Made by a program: the position numbers and the translations under genes
The notes under the pieces: generated by a model
Seen by the model: only the letters and a program-made list of their open reading frames with translations
What the model was told of the DNA's origin: nothing
Database searches by the model: none
Shown here: in pieces, positions 51,182-59,901 of the stretch
Numbering within the stretch: the stretch's first letter is position 1
How the letters are laid out: every line of letters begins with the position of its first letter
Source of the DNA: Chloroflexota bacterium
GTDB lineage: Bacteria; Chloroflexota; Anaerolineae; Aggregatilineales; Phototrophicaceae
Assembly (NCBI GenBank): GCA_020161935.1
Contig: JAIUNI010000003.1
Span: forward strand, 248,001-312,000
Reading direction: 5' to 3'
DNA length: 64,000 bases

Positions 51182-53644
51182 ATGACACCTACTACGCAAC
51201 TCGATCTCTCAATTTTGCTTCCCAAACTGGATGCGGACGATGAATGTGTCAACATCCTTACGACAAAACTGCCTCAACAGCGGGGGATTGAAAAAGCCCA
51301 CATCGTCCGCGGGAACGGTGACGCAAAGTTATGTCTTCACTATGATCCCAACCTGATCTCATTGGCGACCGTCCAGCGGCTGGCACACGAGGCAGGTGCG
51401 GAAATCAATCAGCGTTATCGGCATGTACAAATTCCCTTCACGGGGATGCACAGTGCCGATGCTGCGCTCAATCTGGAAAGACAACTAAAGCAGTTGCGGG
51501 GCATGATCCATGCCAGCGTCAATTATGCTGCCGGATTGATTTTTGTGGCTTATGACAGTGAAGTGCTTCAACGTGAAACCATTGAACGTACTATTCGCGG
51601 TATGGGAGTCGATTTGATCGCCTCGACAGCGCCATCACAAAAGCGTGAGGCGCATGAGCATGAACACGAGGGCGACCACGATCATGAGCATGAAGCAGGC
51701 GGTCATGGACATGATCATGGCAGCGCGCCCGCCTTTTTACCGCATTGGATGCAGGAGCGTTGGACACTCATCCTGGTCGGTTTGGCAGCCGCATTTTTCC
51801 TGATTGGTTGGTTAGGCGAACGCTTTTTAGGATTTACTCCGCTTGTAGGAAATGTGTTTTACATCCTGGCATACCTTGCGGGTGGCTACGACGTGGCGAC
51901 TCATGCCATTCCCGCGCTGTTCAAAGGCAAGTTGGATACCGACATTCTGATGCTGGCGGCAGCGGCAGGCGCAGCCGTACTCGGTGAACTCAGCGAAGGC
52001 GCGTTTTTGCTCCTGCTGTTTTCGATTGGTCATGCGGGCGAGCATTATGCGCTGGATCGCGCCCGCAATGCCATTAACGCGCTGGGTGCATTGATGCCCA
52101 AGACGGCTCAGGTCAAACGCAATGGTCAGATTGTTGAAGAACCTGTTGAGCAACTTCAAGTGGGGGATGTCGTCGTTGCGCGTCCCGGTGATCGTATTCC
52201 AGTGGATGGCGAAGTGGCTGTAGGCAGCAGCGCTGTTGACCAGAGTCCGATTACGGGTGAAAGCGTACCGGTCACGAAAACGGTGGGGAATGAGGTGTTC
52301 GCCGGAACGGTCAACAAAGACAATGCGCTTGAAATCCGTGTTACACGATTTGCCGCCGACAATACCTTGAGCCGCGTGATGAAACTGGTTGCCGAAGCCC
52401 AGGGTCAGCAAAGTCCAACCCAGCAGTTTGCGGATCGTTTCACCAGCCGCTTTGTCCCTGCTGTTTTCATTGCCACAGCCTTGTTGATTGCTATCCCGCC
52501 GCTGCTGAATTTGCTTCCGCTGCAAGACAGCTTCTATCGTGGGATGCTGCTGCTGGTCGCTGCCTCGCCCTGTGCGCTGGCAATTGGTACTCCGGCAGCG
52601 GTACTGGCAGGCATTGCTCAGGCAGCCCGCAACGGTGTGCTGATTAAGGGTGGTGTGCATCTGGAAAATCTGGGCAGGCTCAAAGCCATTGCGTTCGATA
52701 AGACCGGAACCATTACCAGCGGCACATTCAGTGTCACCGATGTTGTCTCGCTAAATGGGGCATCACCTGACGAACTACTAAGTGTCGCAAGTGCAGTAGA
52801 ACAACAATCAAATCACCCATTAGCGCAGGCTGTTGTACGGGCGGCACAGGAGAAAAAACTGAAACTTCCGAAAGCGGAAGGTCTGGAAAATGTGCCGGGG
52901 CGCGGTGTTCGCAGTGTCATTGATGGCGAACCTGTGTTGGTGGGTTCGGTGAAATTGTTTACCGAGACAGCCGGTATGTCGCTGGACGACGGCTTAGCCC
53001 GCCAGGTAAACGAGCTAGAAAAAACAGGGCGTTCGACGATGATAGTCAGTAAAGGGAGCAAAATCCTCGGTGTTCTAGGGTTAGCAGATACCCCACGTTC
53101 CAATATCAAAGGGGTCATGAACGACCTTCGTGGGTTGGGCATCGAACACCTCGTTATGCTCACGGGTGACAACGATGATGTAGCAGAGAACATTGCTGCT
53201 CAGGTCGGATTAACGGAAGTGCAGGCAGAACTGATGCCCGAAGACAAGCTCAACATCATCAAACAGCTTGACCGAAAATACGAGGCAATTGCGATGATTG
53301 GAGATGGCGTGAACGATGCGCCCGCACTGGCAACAGCAACGGTGGGTATTGCGATGGGCGGCGCGGGAACGGCGGTGGCACTAGAAACGGCAGATGTTGC
53401 CCTAATGGGTGACGATCTGGGCAAGTTGCCTTTCGCCGTCGGTTTGAGCCGTGCCAGTCGCCAAATCATTCAGCAAAATCTATTTATATCGCTTGGCGTG
53501 ATTGTCCTGCTGATCTTTACCTCCATCCTGGGTATCGTGCAGCTCGGTTTTGCGGTAGTTTTACATGAAGGTAGTACCCTGGTTGTCGTGGGAAATGCGC
53601 TGCGATTGCTTGGTTATAGCCAGAAATATGCAAGTCGAGAGTAA
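51182..53644 (+). CDS. PIB-4-type heavy-metal P-type ATPase with His-rich segment
   Basis: An 820-residue pump. Two HMA-like domains (to ~145) lack the CxxC metal motif. A histidine run follows at ~158-180 (HEHEHEGDHDHEHEAGGHGHDHG). The transport motif is SPC (Ser462-Cys464), the phosphorylation site DKTGT has Asp506, and the last helices carry HEGST. SPC plus HEGxT is the signature of PIB-4 ATPases (CtpD/CzcP/CoaT group), which export Co, Fe, Zn or Cd. Regulation by a zinc/cadmium-type repressor favours Zn/Cd/Co. It starts an operon with the two genes after it. Confidence 0.9.
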   Translation: MTPTTQLDLSILLPKLDADDECVNILTTKLPQQRGIEKAHIVRGNGDAKLCLHYDPNLISLATVQRLAHEAGAEINQRYRHVQIPFTGMHSADAALNLERQLKQLRGMIHASVNYAAGLIFVAYDSEVLQRETIERTIRGMGVDLIASTAPSQKREAHEHEHEGDHDHEHEAGGHGHDHGSAPAFLPHWMQERWTLILVGLAAAFFLIGWLGERFLGFTPLVGNVFYILAYLAGGYDVATHAIPALFKGKLDTDILMLAAAAGAAVLGELSEGAFLLLLFSIGHAGEHYALDRARNAINALGALMPKTAQVKRNGQIVEEPVEQLQVGDVVVARPGDRIPVDGEVAVGSSAVDQSPITGESVPVTKTVGNEVFAGTVNKDNALEIRVTRFAADNTLSRVMKLVAEAQGQQSPTQQFADRFTSRFVPAVFIATALLIAIPPLLNLLPLQDSFYRGMLLLVAASPCALAIGTPAAVLAGIAQAARNGVLIKGGVHLENLGRLKAIAFDKTGTITSGTFSVTDVVSLNGASPDELLSVASAVEQQSNHPLAQAVVRAAQEKKLKLPKAEGLENVPGRGVRSVIDGEPVLVGSVKLFTETAGMSLDDGLARQVNELEKTGRSTMIVSKGSKILGVLGLADTPRSNIKGVMNDLRGLGIEHLVMLTGDNDDVAENIAAQVGLTEVQAELMPEDKLNIIKQLDRKYEAIAMIGDGVNDAPALATATVGIAMGGAGTAVALETADVALMGDDLGKLPFAVGLSRASRQIIQQNLFISLGVIVLLIFTSILGIVQLGFAVVLHEGSTLVVVGNALRLLGYSQKYASRE

Positions 53645-53650
53645 ATCATC

Positions 53651-54124
53651 ATGACGACATTCACATTAAAAATGGCATCCAACCTACCTGTACCATCGCC
53701 AGATCTGTGGCAGAAGGTAAGCACGATGGAGGGTGTAAACTATGAATTAGCACCCTTCATTCACATGACTTCGCCTGCTGGTATGCGTCGTGTACCTTTT
53801 ACGCAAGCTCCCTTAAAACAGCCGCTGTTTGCCAGTTGGCTCCTGCTGTTGGGTGTGCTGCCGTTTGATCGTCATCAACTCCGGCTTGACGAGGTGTGGG
53901 AAGGTGGTTTTTGTGAGAATTCCTCCTCATTGATCCATCGGGTCTGGCGACACGAACGAATCATTACAGCCAATGGCACTGGGTCTATGCTGACGGATAC
54001 CCTTAATTTTGAACCTCGCATCTCACTGCTCGGCTATATCTTGCTGCCTATTGTGCGTTTCGTGTTTCAACATCGCCACCGACGTTTGAAGCAGTCTCTC
54101 GTTGCACGGACGGGAGAAGCTTGA
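53651..54124 (+). CDS. SRPBCC/START-like ligand-binding protein
   Basis: A 157-residue protein without helices long enough for membrane insertion except near the C-terminus (ISLLGYILLPIVRFVF, followed by HRHRRLK). The pattern SPDLWQKVSTMEGVNYELAPFIHMTSP, LPFDRHQLRLDEVWEGGFCENSSSLIHRVWRHERII and DTLNFEPRIS fits the polyketide-cyclase/SRPBCC helix-grip fold. It follows the ATPase by 6 bp and overlaps the methyltransferase by 4 nt. Its ligand is unknown. Confidence 0.6.
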   Translation: MTTFTLKMASNLPVPSPDLWQKVSTMEGVNYELAPFIHMTSPAGMRRVPFTQAPLKQPLFASWLLLLGVLPFDRHQLRLDEVWEGGFCENSSSLIHRVWRHERIITANGTGSMLTDTLNFEPRISLLGYILLPIVRFVFQHRHRRLKQSLVARTGEA

Positions 54125-54741
54125 TAGTGAATACCAATAGGTGGAATCGCATCCGTTACACGTTCTATGCGCCCATTTATGATTGGATTGTGCAATCCTT
54201 CAACACGTCGCGTAAACGTTCTATTCAACTATTACAACTCAAGACGGGTGAACGGGTATTGTTCGTTGGCGCTGGCACAGGCGAAGATCTTCAGTTTGTA
54301 CCGGAAGGTGTCGAAATCACTGCTGTTGACATTACGCCAACAATGGTTGAGCATATTCGCCGTAAAGCAGAGCTACTGAAACGCCCCGTGCAAGTATCGG
54401 TGATGGATGGACAGGCATTAGAACTGCCGTCTGAAAGTTTCGATGCGGTTGTGCTGCATCTCATCCTGGCAGTGATTCCAGACCCTATCGCCTGTATTCA
54501 AGAGTCAGCGCGTGTCCTTAAACCGGATGGGCGGATTGTGGTATTTGATAAGTTTCTGCCGGAAAACGAGCAGCCTTCTTTACTAAGGCGTATTGCGAAT
54601 GTGATCGCCCATTTCGCTTTTTCGGACATCAATCGGAAGTTAGAATCGATTGTTGTTACCGCGCCGCTCAACCTGCTTCACGAAGAACCTGCGGTTTATG
54701 GTCGTTTCGGATACAAAATCGCGTTGTATCAAAAATCCTGA
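54121..54741 (+). CDS. Class I SAM-dependent methyltransferase (UbiE/PmtA-like)
   Basis: A 206-residue methyltransferase: VLFVGAGTGEDLQFVPEGVEITAVDITPTMVEHIRRKAEL, SFDAVVLHLILAVIPDPIACIQESARVLKPDGRIVVFDKFLP. It resembles UbiE and phosphatidylethanolamine N-methyltransferases. It ends the PIB-4 ATPase operon. TTG at 54121 (GGGAG upstream) or GTG at 54127 are both possible starts. It might methylate a lipid or metal(loid); unlike ArsM it lacks the cysteine trio. Confidence 0.8.
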   Translation: MIVNTNRWNRIRYTFYAPIYDWIVQSFNTSRKRSIQLLQLKTGERVLFVGAGTGEDLQFVPEGVEITAVDITPTMVEHIRRKAELLKRPVQVSVMDGQALELPSESFDAVVLHLILAVIPDPIACIQESARVLKPDGRIVVFDKFLPENEQPSLLRRIANVIAHFAFSDINRKLESIVVTAPLNLLHEEPAVYGRFGYKIALYQKS

Positions 54742-54803
54742 TATAACCTCATGAATATGCGGAAATTGCAGGAAAATGTGCGGTACTCTTCAACCATCCC
54801 ATT

Positions 54804-54889
54804 GTAACGCGGTAAGGTCTGAGGCGATTACATCTGCTTGATGGTCTCACATCTTTGACCGAACCATCCCAGAAGCCTTACCACGTTAC
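54804..54889. repeat. 14-bp inverted repeat in the gap between convergent genes
   Basis: GTAACGCGGTAAGG (54804-54817) and CCTTACCACGTTAC (54876-54889) match at 13 of 14 positions as inverted repeats. ACCATCCCA and GAAATTGCAG also occur twice within the same 169-bp gap. The pattern resembles the ends of a small non-autonomous element; no coding sequence is inside. Confidence 0.4.
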
Positions 54890-54910
54890 GAAATTGCAGT
54901 CCGCGCCTCT

Positions 54911-57013
54911 CTATTCCACCACTTGACTGTTTCTTTTCAAACGAAGCAAACGTGATGAGTTGGCGAGAATGCCCAGATCAGGGAGTGACTGGGCAGCAGC
55001 AGCCAGAATAGGCGGCAGAATGCCAAAGGCTGCCAAAGTCAACCCAAGCAAATTGTAGATGGCTGTAAAGGCAATGTTGGTTTTGACGACTCGCATAGTG
55101 CGCCGAGCAATGTGGATGGCTTCCGGCACCAGTGTCCAATCCTCGCGCATCAGTGCAATATGGGCTGCCTCAAGCGCAACATCTGTGCCTGCTGCACCCA
55201 TTGCCATCCCGATGTTTGCCTGCGCCAGTGCAGGCGCATCATTGACACCATCGCCGACCATCACCACGATATGTCCCTGAGACTGGTACTCCTTCACAAT
55301 CGCTATTTTGTCCTCTGGCAGCAGGTTTGCTCGATAGTTCACGCCTAATTTCTGCGCTAAAGCGGAAGCCACTCGCTCATTGTCTCCGGTGAGTATTTGT
55401 ATGTCTTTGATGCCTAGTGAGCGTAAAGTGGCAATTGACTGCGGGATTTCTGGACGCACCGTGTCCGACGCACCCATAACACCCACAACTTCGCCATCTT
55501 TCTGCACGAATAAGGCGGTCTTTCCCTGGGCCTCTAAATCCACTGAAACTACGGGTGCAGTCACCAGTAGGCGATGACTGCCGACACTAATATTGCTGCC
55601 GTTAATCTGTGCCCGTACACCAGAACCAGGAACGGCCTCGAATGCTTGCGGTTCATACAGCGCGATATTGCGGCGGCGAGCTTCCAAGCGCACTGCCTCG
55701 GCCAGCGGATGTTCTGAATAGCGCTCCGCCGAAGCTGCCAGCGCGAGAATTTCATTTTCAGGGATACCATTGAGCGTGATGACATCGGTCAATTGTGGAC
55801 GACCCAAAGTAAGTGTGCCGGTTTTATCAATCAGCACGACATCGGCACGTGCCAGCACTTCGATATATTTGCCACCTTTAATGAGCAGACCAATTTTGGC
55901 AGCCGCGCCAATGGAGGCGAGCATGGCGATAGGTGTAGCGAGAGCGAGGGAGCAAGAGCAGGCGACTACCAGCACTGCCGCCGTTGACAGCGGGTTGCGG
56001 CTGATGAGGAATGTCAGCAGGGCAATGGCTCCCACGAATGGCAGGAAATATCCTGAGAATTTATCGGCAATACGCTGAACATCCGCACGGCGAGTTTCTG
56101 CTTCTTCAACCAACCGAATGACCTTGCCAAACGTCGTATCCGCACCTACATGCGTTGCGTGAACCCGCAGGCTGCCCAGTTTGGCAAAAGTGGCGGCAAA
56201 AACTTTGGAACCAACCCCGGCCTCAACTGGCATCGACTCGCCCGTAATTGTGGCTTGATTGATGGTTGCCTGTCCCGCAATCACCTCACCATCCACCGGT
56301 ATTTTCTCCCCGGGGCGGATAATGACTATCTCGCCGATCTGGACATCGGTAAGCGGCACTTCATGTTCCTGTCCATTACGCTCAATGCGCGCAGTCTGGG
56401 GTGCCATTGCCGTTAAATCTTTCAGCGCACGACGGCTGCGTTCGGTTGTAAATTTTTCGGCGTAATCCCCTACACGCATGAAAAAGACGACAATCGCCGC
56501 CGTCACCCACTGTCCCACGACTAACGCAGCAATCACACCAATACTCATTAACGTATGCGAAATTACCTGGCGTTTCATGGTCGCACGAACTACATTGAGG
56601 AAGGTAGGATAGCCAGCAATCAAGACCAGCACATAACCCAGCGGCGCAGGAATTAAAGAGGTGATGGACTCAAACAGTCCTAGCCACTCCCCGGCGACGA
56701 CAATGAGTAAAACGACACCAAACACAACGCCGAACAGACTCAGGATTGAGCGCGTAAACCCTGCGCCCATCGCTTCAGTCGAGGCTGTTTCCGCAGGCTC
56801 AGGAACCGAGTAGCCAGCACTTGCCACTGCTGCGCGAATATCGGTCAGGCTGACACGGGTTGGATCGAGGCGCAAGACCGCTTTTTCTGAGGACAGAAAT
56901 ACGTCAACAGATTCAACACCCGGCAAAGCGGCAATAGCATGTTGGACATGCGCCACGCACTCCGCGCAGTCCATCCCTTTAACTGGAACTTCTAAGGTTC
57001 TTTCACTCGCCAT
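54911..57013 (-). CDS. P1B-type heavy-metal ATPase with a CSC transport motif
   Basis: A 700-residue pump from the ATG at 57013 (AAGGAG 6 nt upstream). One N-terminal HMA domain has the metal motif GMDCAEC (Cys16, Cys19). The phosphorylation site DKTGT has Asp396 and TGES and GDGVNDAPAL are intact. The helix-6 motif, normally CPC in ZntA/CopA pumps, reads CSC (Cys352-Ser-Cys354). The C-terminal SLPDLGILANSSRLLRL resembles ZntA/CadA-like pumps. With a CmtR-like repressor in front, Cd/Pb/Zn export is likely. Confidence 0.88.
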   Translation of the reverse strand: MASERTLEVPVKGMDCAECVAHVQHAIAALPGVESVDVFLSSEKAVLRLDPTRVSLTDIRAAVASAGYSVPEPAETASTEAMGAGFTRSILSLFGVVFGVVLLIVVAGEWLGLFESITSLIPAPLGYVLVLIAGYPTFLNVVRATMKRQVISHTLMSIGVIAALVVGQWVTAAIVVFFMRVGDYAEKFTTERSRRALKDLTAMAPQTARIERNGQEHEVPLTDVQIGEIVIIRPGEKIPVDGEVIAGQATINQATITGESMPVEAGVGSKVFAATFAKLGSLRVHATHVGADTTFGKVIRLVEEAETRRADVQRIADKFSGYFLPFVGAIALLTFLISRNPLSTAAVLVVACSCSLALATPIAMLASIGAAAKIGLLIKGGKYIEVLARADVVLIDKTGTLTLGRPQLTDVITLNGIPENEILALAASAERYSEHPLAEAVRLEARRRNIALYEPQAFEAVPGSGVRAQINGSNISVGSHRLLVTAPVVSVDLEAQGKTALFVQKDGEVVGVMGASDTVRPEIPQSIATLRSLGIKDIQILTGDNERVASALAQKLGVNYRANLLPEDKIAIVKEYQSQGHIVVMVGDGVNDAPALAQANIGMAMGAAGTDVALEAAHIALMREDWTLVPEAIHIARRTMRVVKTNIAFTAIYNLLGLTLAAFGILPPILAAAAQSLPDLGILANSSRLLRLKRNSQVVE

Positions 57014-57359
57014 TGTTGGCTCCTTCTTGAACAGAATAACGGGTACACTGGTAAACACCTTTGGCAACATCCGAAAGCAGTTCTTCAGCCAGGCGAAGCA
57101 GACTGTCAATGCGATCATCAGTGAGTCGATAGTAGGTGTAGCGACCTTGCTGCTCACTCGTGACCAATCCACAGTCACGCAGGCATCCCAGATGGTTTGA
57201 AATGTTGGACTGGTTAAGTCCGGTCACCTGCACAATTTCGCCGACATTCAGGGGCTTATCCCGCAGCGCCTCCAGGATGGACAGCCGGGAGGTATCCGAA
57301 AATCCGCGAAACAACTTGGCTTTCAGCTCTAGTTCGAGTTTTTCAGCATTTAGCAGCAT
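57003..57359 (-). CDS. CmtR-like Cd/Pb-responsive ArsR-family repressor
   Basis: A 118-residue winged-helix repressor: LFRGFSDTSRLSILEALRDKPLNVGEIVQVTGLNQSNISNHLGCLRDCGLVTSEQQGRYTYYRL. Cys59 and Cys63 in the recognition helix (GCLRDCG) and Cys105 near the C-terminus (YQCTRY) match the three cadmium/lead ligands of Mycobacterium CmtR (Cys57, Cys61, Cys102). The ATG at 57359 (AGG upstream) is chosen because longer frames begin inside the operator. It overlaps the ATPase start by 11 nt. Confidence 0.9.
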   Translation of the reverse strand: MLLNAEKLELELKAKLFRGFSDTSRLSILEALRDKPLNVGEIVQVTGLNQSNISNHLGCLRDCGLVTSEQQGRYTYYRLTDDRIDSLLRLAEELLSDVAKGVYQCTRYSVQEGANNGE

Positions 57360-57378
57360 CTCTTTACCTGTTGATTGT

Positions 57379-57410
57379 ATCATTATATCAGCACTCAATG
57401 ATATAATGAT
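57379..57410. promoter_or_regulatory. Operator/promoter of the CmtR-like gene
   Basis: ATCATTATATCA (57379-57390) and TGATATAATGAT (57399-57410) are perfect 12-bp inverted repeats separated by GCACTCAA. A TATAAT -10 for the minus strand lies inside the arm at 57382-57387, so binding would shut the promoter. Confidence 0.8.
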
Positions 57411-57501
57411 TTCGTGCGGTTGACAAGCGAGAACGTCGAACTGTGTTTACATCCGGTTGTCAGTAGGCTTATATCGCTCCCACACGTATAAATCACTCTG
57501 T

Positions 57502-57523
57502 CTACACACAGCCTACACAATAC
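57502..57523 (+). promoter_or_regulatory. OmpR-type 11-bp direct repeat before the response regulator
   Basis: CTACACACAGC and CTACACAATAC are adjacent 11-nt units, ending 5 nt before a TATACT -10 (57529-57534). This position, in place of a -35, is normal for OmpR/PhoB-class activators. A related pair stands at 59810-59831. Confidence 0.45.
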
Positions 57524-57595
57524 ACAGCTATACTTTCACGGAGAGGCGCTGTGTCATCGAGAGGGTGAAGGGCAAAATCTACAGGAATAAGGGCG

Positions 57596-58282
57596 ATGGC
57601 GAAAAAGATTCTCATTATTGAAGACGAAGCCAAAATTATGCGGACGGTTCGGCTCTATCTGGAACAGGCGGGCTACGAAGTCGTCTGGGCAGCGGATGGC
57701 ACGCAGGGGTTAGCCACTTTCCGTCACGAGAAACCCGCGTTGGCTATCCTTGACTTGAATTTACCCGGAGAGCTGGACGGACTGGATGTTTGCCGCGCGA
57801 TCCGGCGTGATTCGAATATTCCGATCATCATGCTTACCGCACGGACAGAAGAAACAGATCGCCTCATTGGGCTTGAGCTAGGCGCAGATGACTACATTAC
57901 CAAGCCCTTCTCACCCCGCGAAGTCGTCGCGCGGGTGCGGGCAGTCCTCCGGCGGACCGAGCAGCCAGAAATCACACCAGAAATTGTCGAAGCCTCCGAT
58001 ATTCGGGCTGACCTACAGCGGCGTAGCGTAATGGTTGCGGATGTGACTGTTGAGCTGACTGCCAATGAATTTGATCTCCTGATTACCATGATGCGCTATC
58101 CAGGTCGGGTATATTCCCGCGCTCAACTGCTTGAAGCAACGCAGGGCGCAAGCTATGAAGGGTATGAACGCACCATTGACCAGCATGTGAAAAATTTGCG
58201 ACAGAAAATCGAACCGGATACCCGTGACCCGCGCTACATTCTCACGGTGCGGAGTATCGGTTACAAGTTCACGGAGGGTTAG
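57596..58282 (+). CDS. OmpR/PhoB-family response regulator
   Basis: A 228-residue regulator. The receiver has phosphoacceptor Asp53 (AILDLNLPGELDG) and the conserved Lys in DDYITKPFSPRE. The C-terminal winged helix reads VELTANEFDLLITMMRYPGRVYSRAQLLEATQG ... TIDQHVKNLRQKIEPDTRDPRYILTVRSIGYKF. It lies 5 bp before its sensor kinase. The Met-rich protein downstream and the Met-rich sensor loop suggest a copper or silver stress system like CusR. Confidence 0.94.
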   Translation: MAKKILIIEDEAKIMRTVRLYLEQAGYEVVWAADGTQGLATFRHEKPALAILDLNLPGELDGLDVCRAIRRDSNIPIIMLTARTEETDRLIGLELGADDYITKPFSPREVVARVRAVLRRTEQPEITPEIVEASDIRADLQRRSVMVADVTVELTANEFDLLITMMRYPGRVYSRAQLLEATQGASYEGYERTIDQHVKNLRQKIEPDTRDPRYILTVRSIGYKFTEG

Positions 58283-58287
58283 CCCAA

Positions 58288-59736
58288 ATGCACAGTCTGT
58301 GGACCAAATTAATGGGTGCTTTTGTACTGGTGATTCTGGTTGGCACAGGCATGGTCGTATTCCTGATGAGCCAGACAACAGCCAACCAGTTTGAACTCTA
58401 CATCACCCGAACCGGACAACAGCGGGCAGTTCAACTCGCGCCTGTCGCAGCCGACTACTACACCCGCTCCGGTAGTTGGAATGGCATTGATACCGCGCTG
58501 CGTAATCCCTGGGGTTACAGCATGACCTCCAGTGGTATAGGCAATGGGATGATGGACGGCGACATGATGGGTGACATGGGCGGGTGGTCTGGTCAGGAGA
58601 TGAACGAACCCGATATGATGGATGATATGGGAGTGGTCTTTAGCGACCGCATCATTCTGGCACAAGCCGATGGAACCGTTGTGGTGGATACTACGGGTAC
58701 TTTAACAGGGGAACAGTTACAAACCGACGATATTGCCAGAGGAGCGCCCATTATCGCTGGTGGACAACGAATCGGTACACTTATCATTACGCCGCTGGAT
58801 ATGCCTGCTACCCCGGTGGGTGACTTTCTCAGCGCGGTCAATCGTTCTGCTCTGTTGGCTGGCATTGCGGCGGGCAGCCTTGCGCTCATCCTGGGGTCAG
58901 TGCTGTTCGTGCAGATTATTCGTCCGCTCCACGGGCTGTCTACCGCCGCGCAGGGCATTGCGGCGGGTGATTTGAGTCAGCGTGTTCCGGTCAGCAGTCA
59001 CGATGAAATCGGTCAGGTCTCTGCGACGTTCAACCACATGGCAGAAACTTTGCAGCGTTACGCTGCTGAACGGCGCAATATGATTGGGGACATCGCACAT
59101 GATCTGCGTACTCCATTGTCCATCATCCAGGGCAACCTCGAAGCCATGCTGGATGGTGTGCTGCCTGCGACCCCTGACGAGCTGACCTCGCTGCACCAGG
59201 AAACCCTGCACCTCAACCGACTGATCACGGATCTGCGTACCCTTTCTCTTGCAGAGTCCGGGCAACTGAATCTGCAAAAACAGGCAGTTGAACCGGGATC
59301 ACTGGTTCAACAGGTTTCTGACCGGATGCATCTGAGCGCTGAGGAAAAAAATATTACCCTCGAAACGGATATTGCATCTGATCTGCCACCGGTTCAAGCC
59401 GACCCGGAGCGACTCATACAGGTCATGACAAATTTGGTCGATAATGCCATTCGCTACAACACACAGGGCAGCCGGGTCATCGTCGCGGCGCACAGCGGGA
59501 ACGGGCATATTGAACTATCGGTCAGTGACAATGGTCCGGGTATTCCACCCGAAGATATTCCCCATCTCTTCGAGCGTTTCTGGCGGGCGGAGAAATCCCG
59601 CAATCGCGCCACAGGTGGATCAGGATTGGGACTTGCTATTGTCAAGCAGCTTGTCGAAGCGCATCACGGCGAAGTGCAGGTAGAAAGCCAGACCGGGAGC
59701 GGGACTCGCTTCACGGTTCACCTTCCAGTCGCGTAA
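58288..59736 (+). CDS. Sensor histidine kinase (BaeS/CusS-like) with Met-rich external loop
   Basis: A 482-residue membrane kinase: TM1 at ~8-28, extracytoplasmic domain to ~187, TM2 ~188-211, HAMP, HisKA with His271 (DIAHDLRTPLS), HATPase (NLVDNAIRYN, DNGPGIPPED, GSGLGLAIVKQ). Residues 88-114 of the sensor domain contain nine methionines in 27 residues (GMMDGDMMGDMGG and NEPDMMDDMG), a pattern that binds Cu(I)/Ag(I) in other proteins. The ATG follows the regulator stop by 5 bp. Copper sensing is inferred from that loop. Confidence 0.92.
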   Translation: MHSLWTKLMGAFVLVILVGTGMVVFLMSQTTANQFELYITRTGQQRAVQLAPVAADYYTRSGSWNGIDTALRNPWGYSMTSSGIGNGMMDGDMMGDMGGWSGQEMNEPDMMDDMGVVFSDRIILAQADGTVVVDTTGTLTGEQLQTDDIARGAPIIAGGQRIGTLIITPLDMPATPVGDFLSAVNRSALLAGIAAGSLALILGSVLFVQIIRPLHGLSTAAQGIAAGDLSQRVPVSSHDEIGQVSATFNHMAETLQRYAAERRNMIGDIAHDLRTPLSIIQGNLEAMLDGVLPATPDELTSLHQETLHLNRLITDLRTLSLAESGQLNLQKQAVEPGSLVQQVSDRMHLSAEEKNITLETDIASDLPPVQADPERLIQVMTNLVDNAIRYNTQGSRVIVAAHSGNGHIELSVSDNGPGIPPEDIPHLFERFWRAEKSRNRATGGSGLGLAIVKQLVEAHHGEVQVESQTGSGTRFTVHLPVA

Positions 59737-59809
59737 AGGGTTATCCATTGGAAACTTGAGAAAGCATCGTCAGGGATATTAGACTTCGACTTGCGGGTCG
59801 TGAGAAACT

Positions 59810-59831
59810 TCACACAAATCTCACATGAGCG
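59810..59831 (+). promoter_or_regulatory. OmpR-type direct repeat before the Met-rich gene
   Basis: TCACACAAATC and TCACATGAGCG are adjacent 11-nt units in the 165-bp gap before the Met-rich secreted protein. They share the YACACA-type core with the repeats before the response-regulator gene, fitting one regulon. Confidence 0.4.
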
Positions 59832-59901
59832 GCATAAACCGTACATGAAACGGCTGCATCCTGTAGGTAATGAATGAAATTTGGCTACAGGAGAAAATCT
59901 C

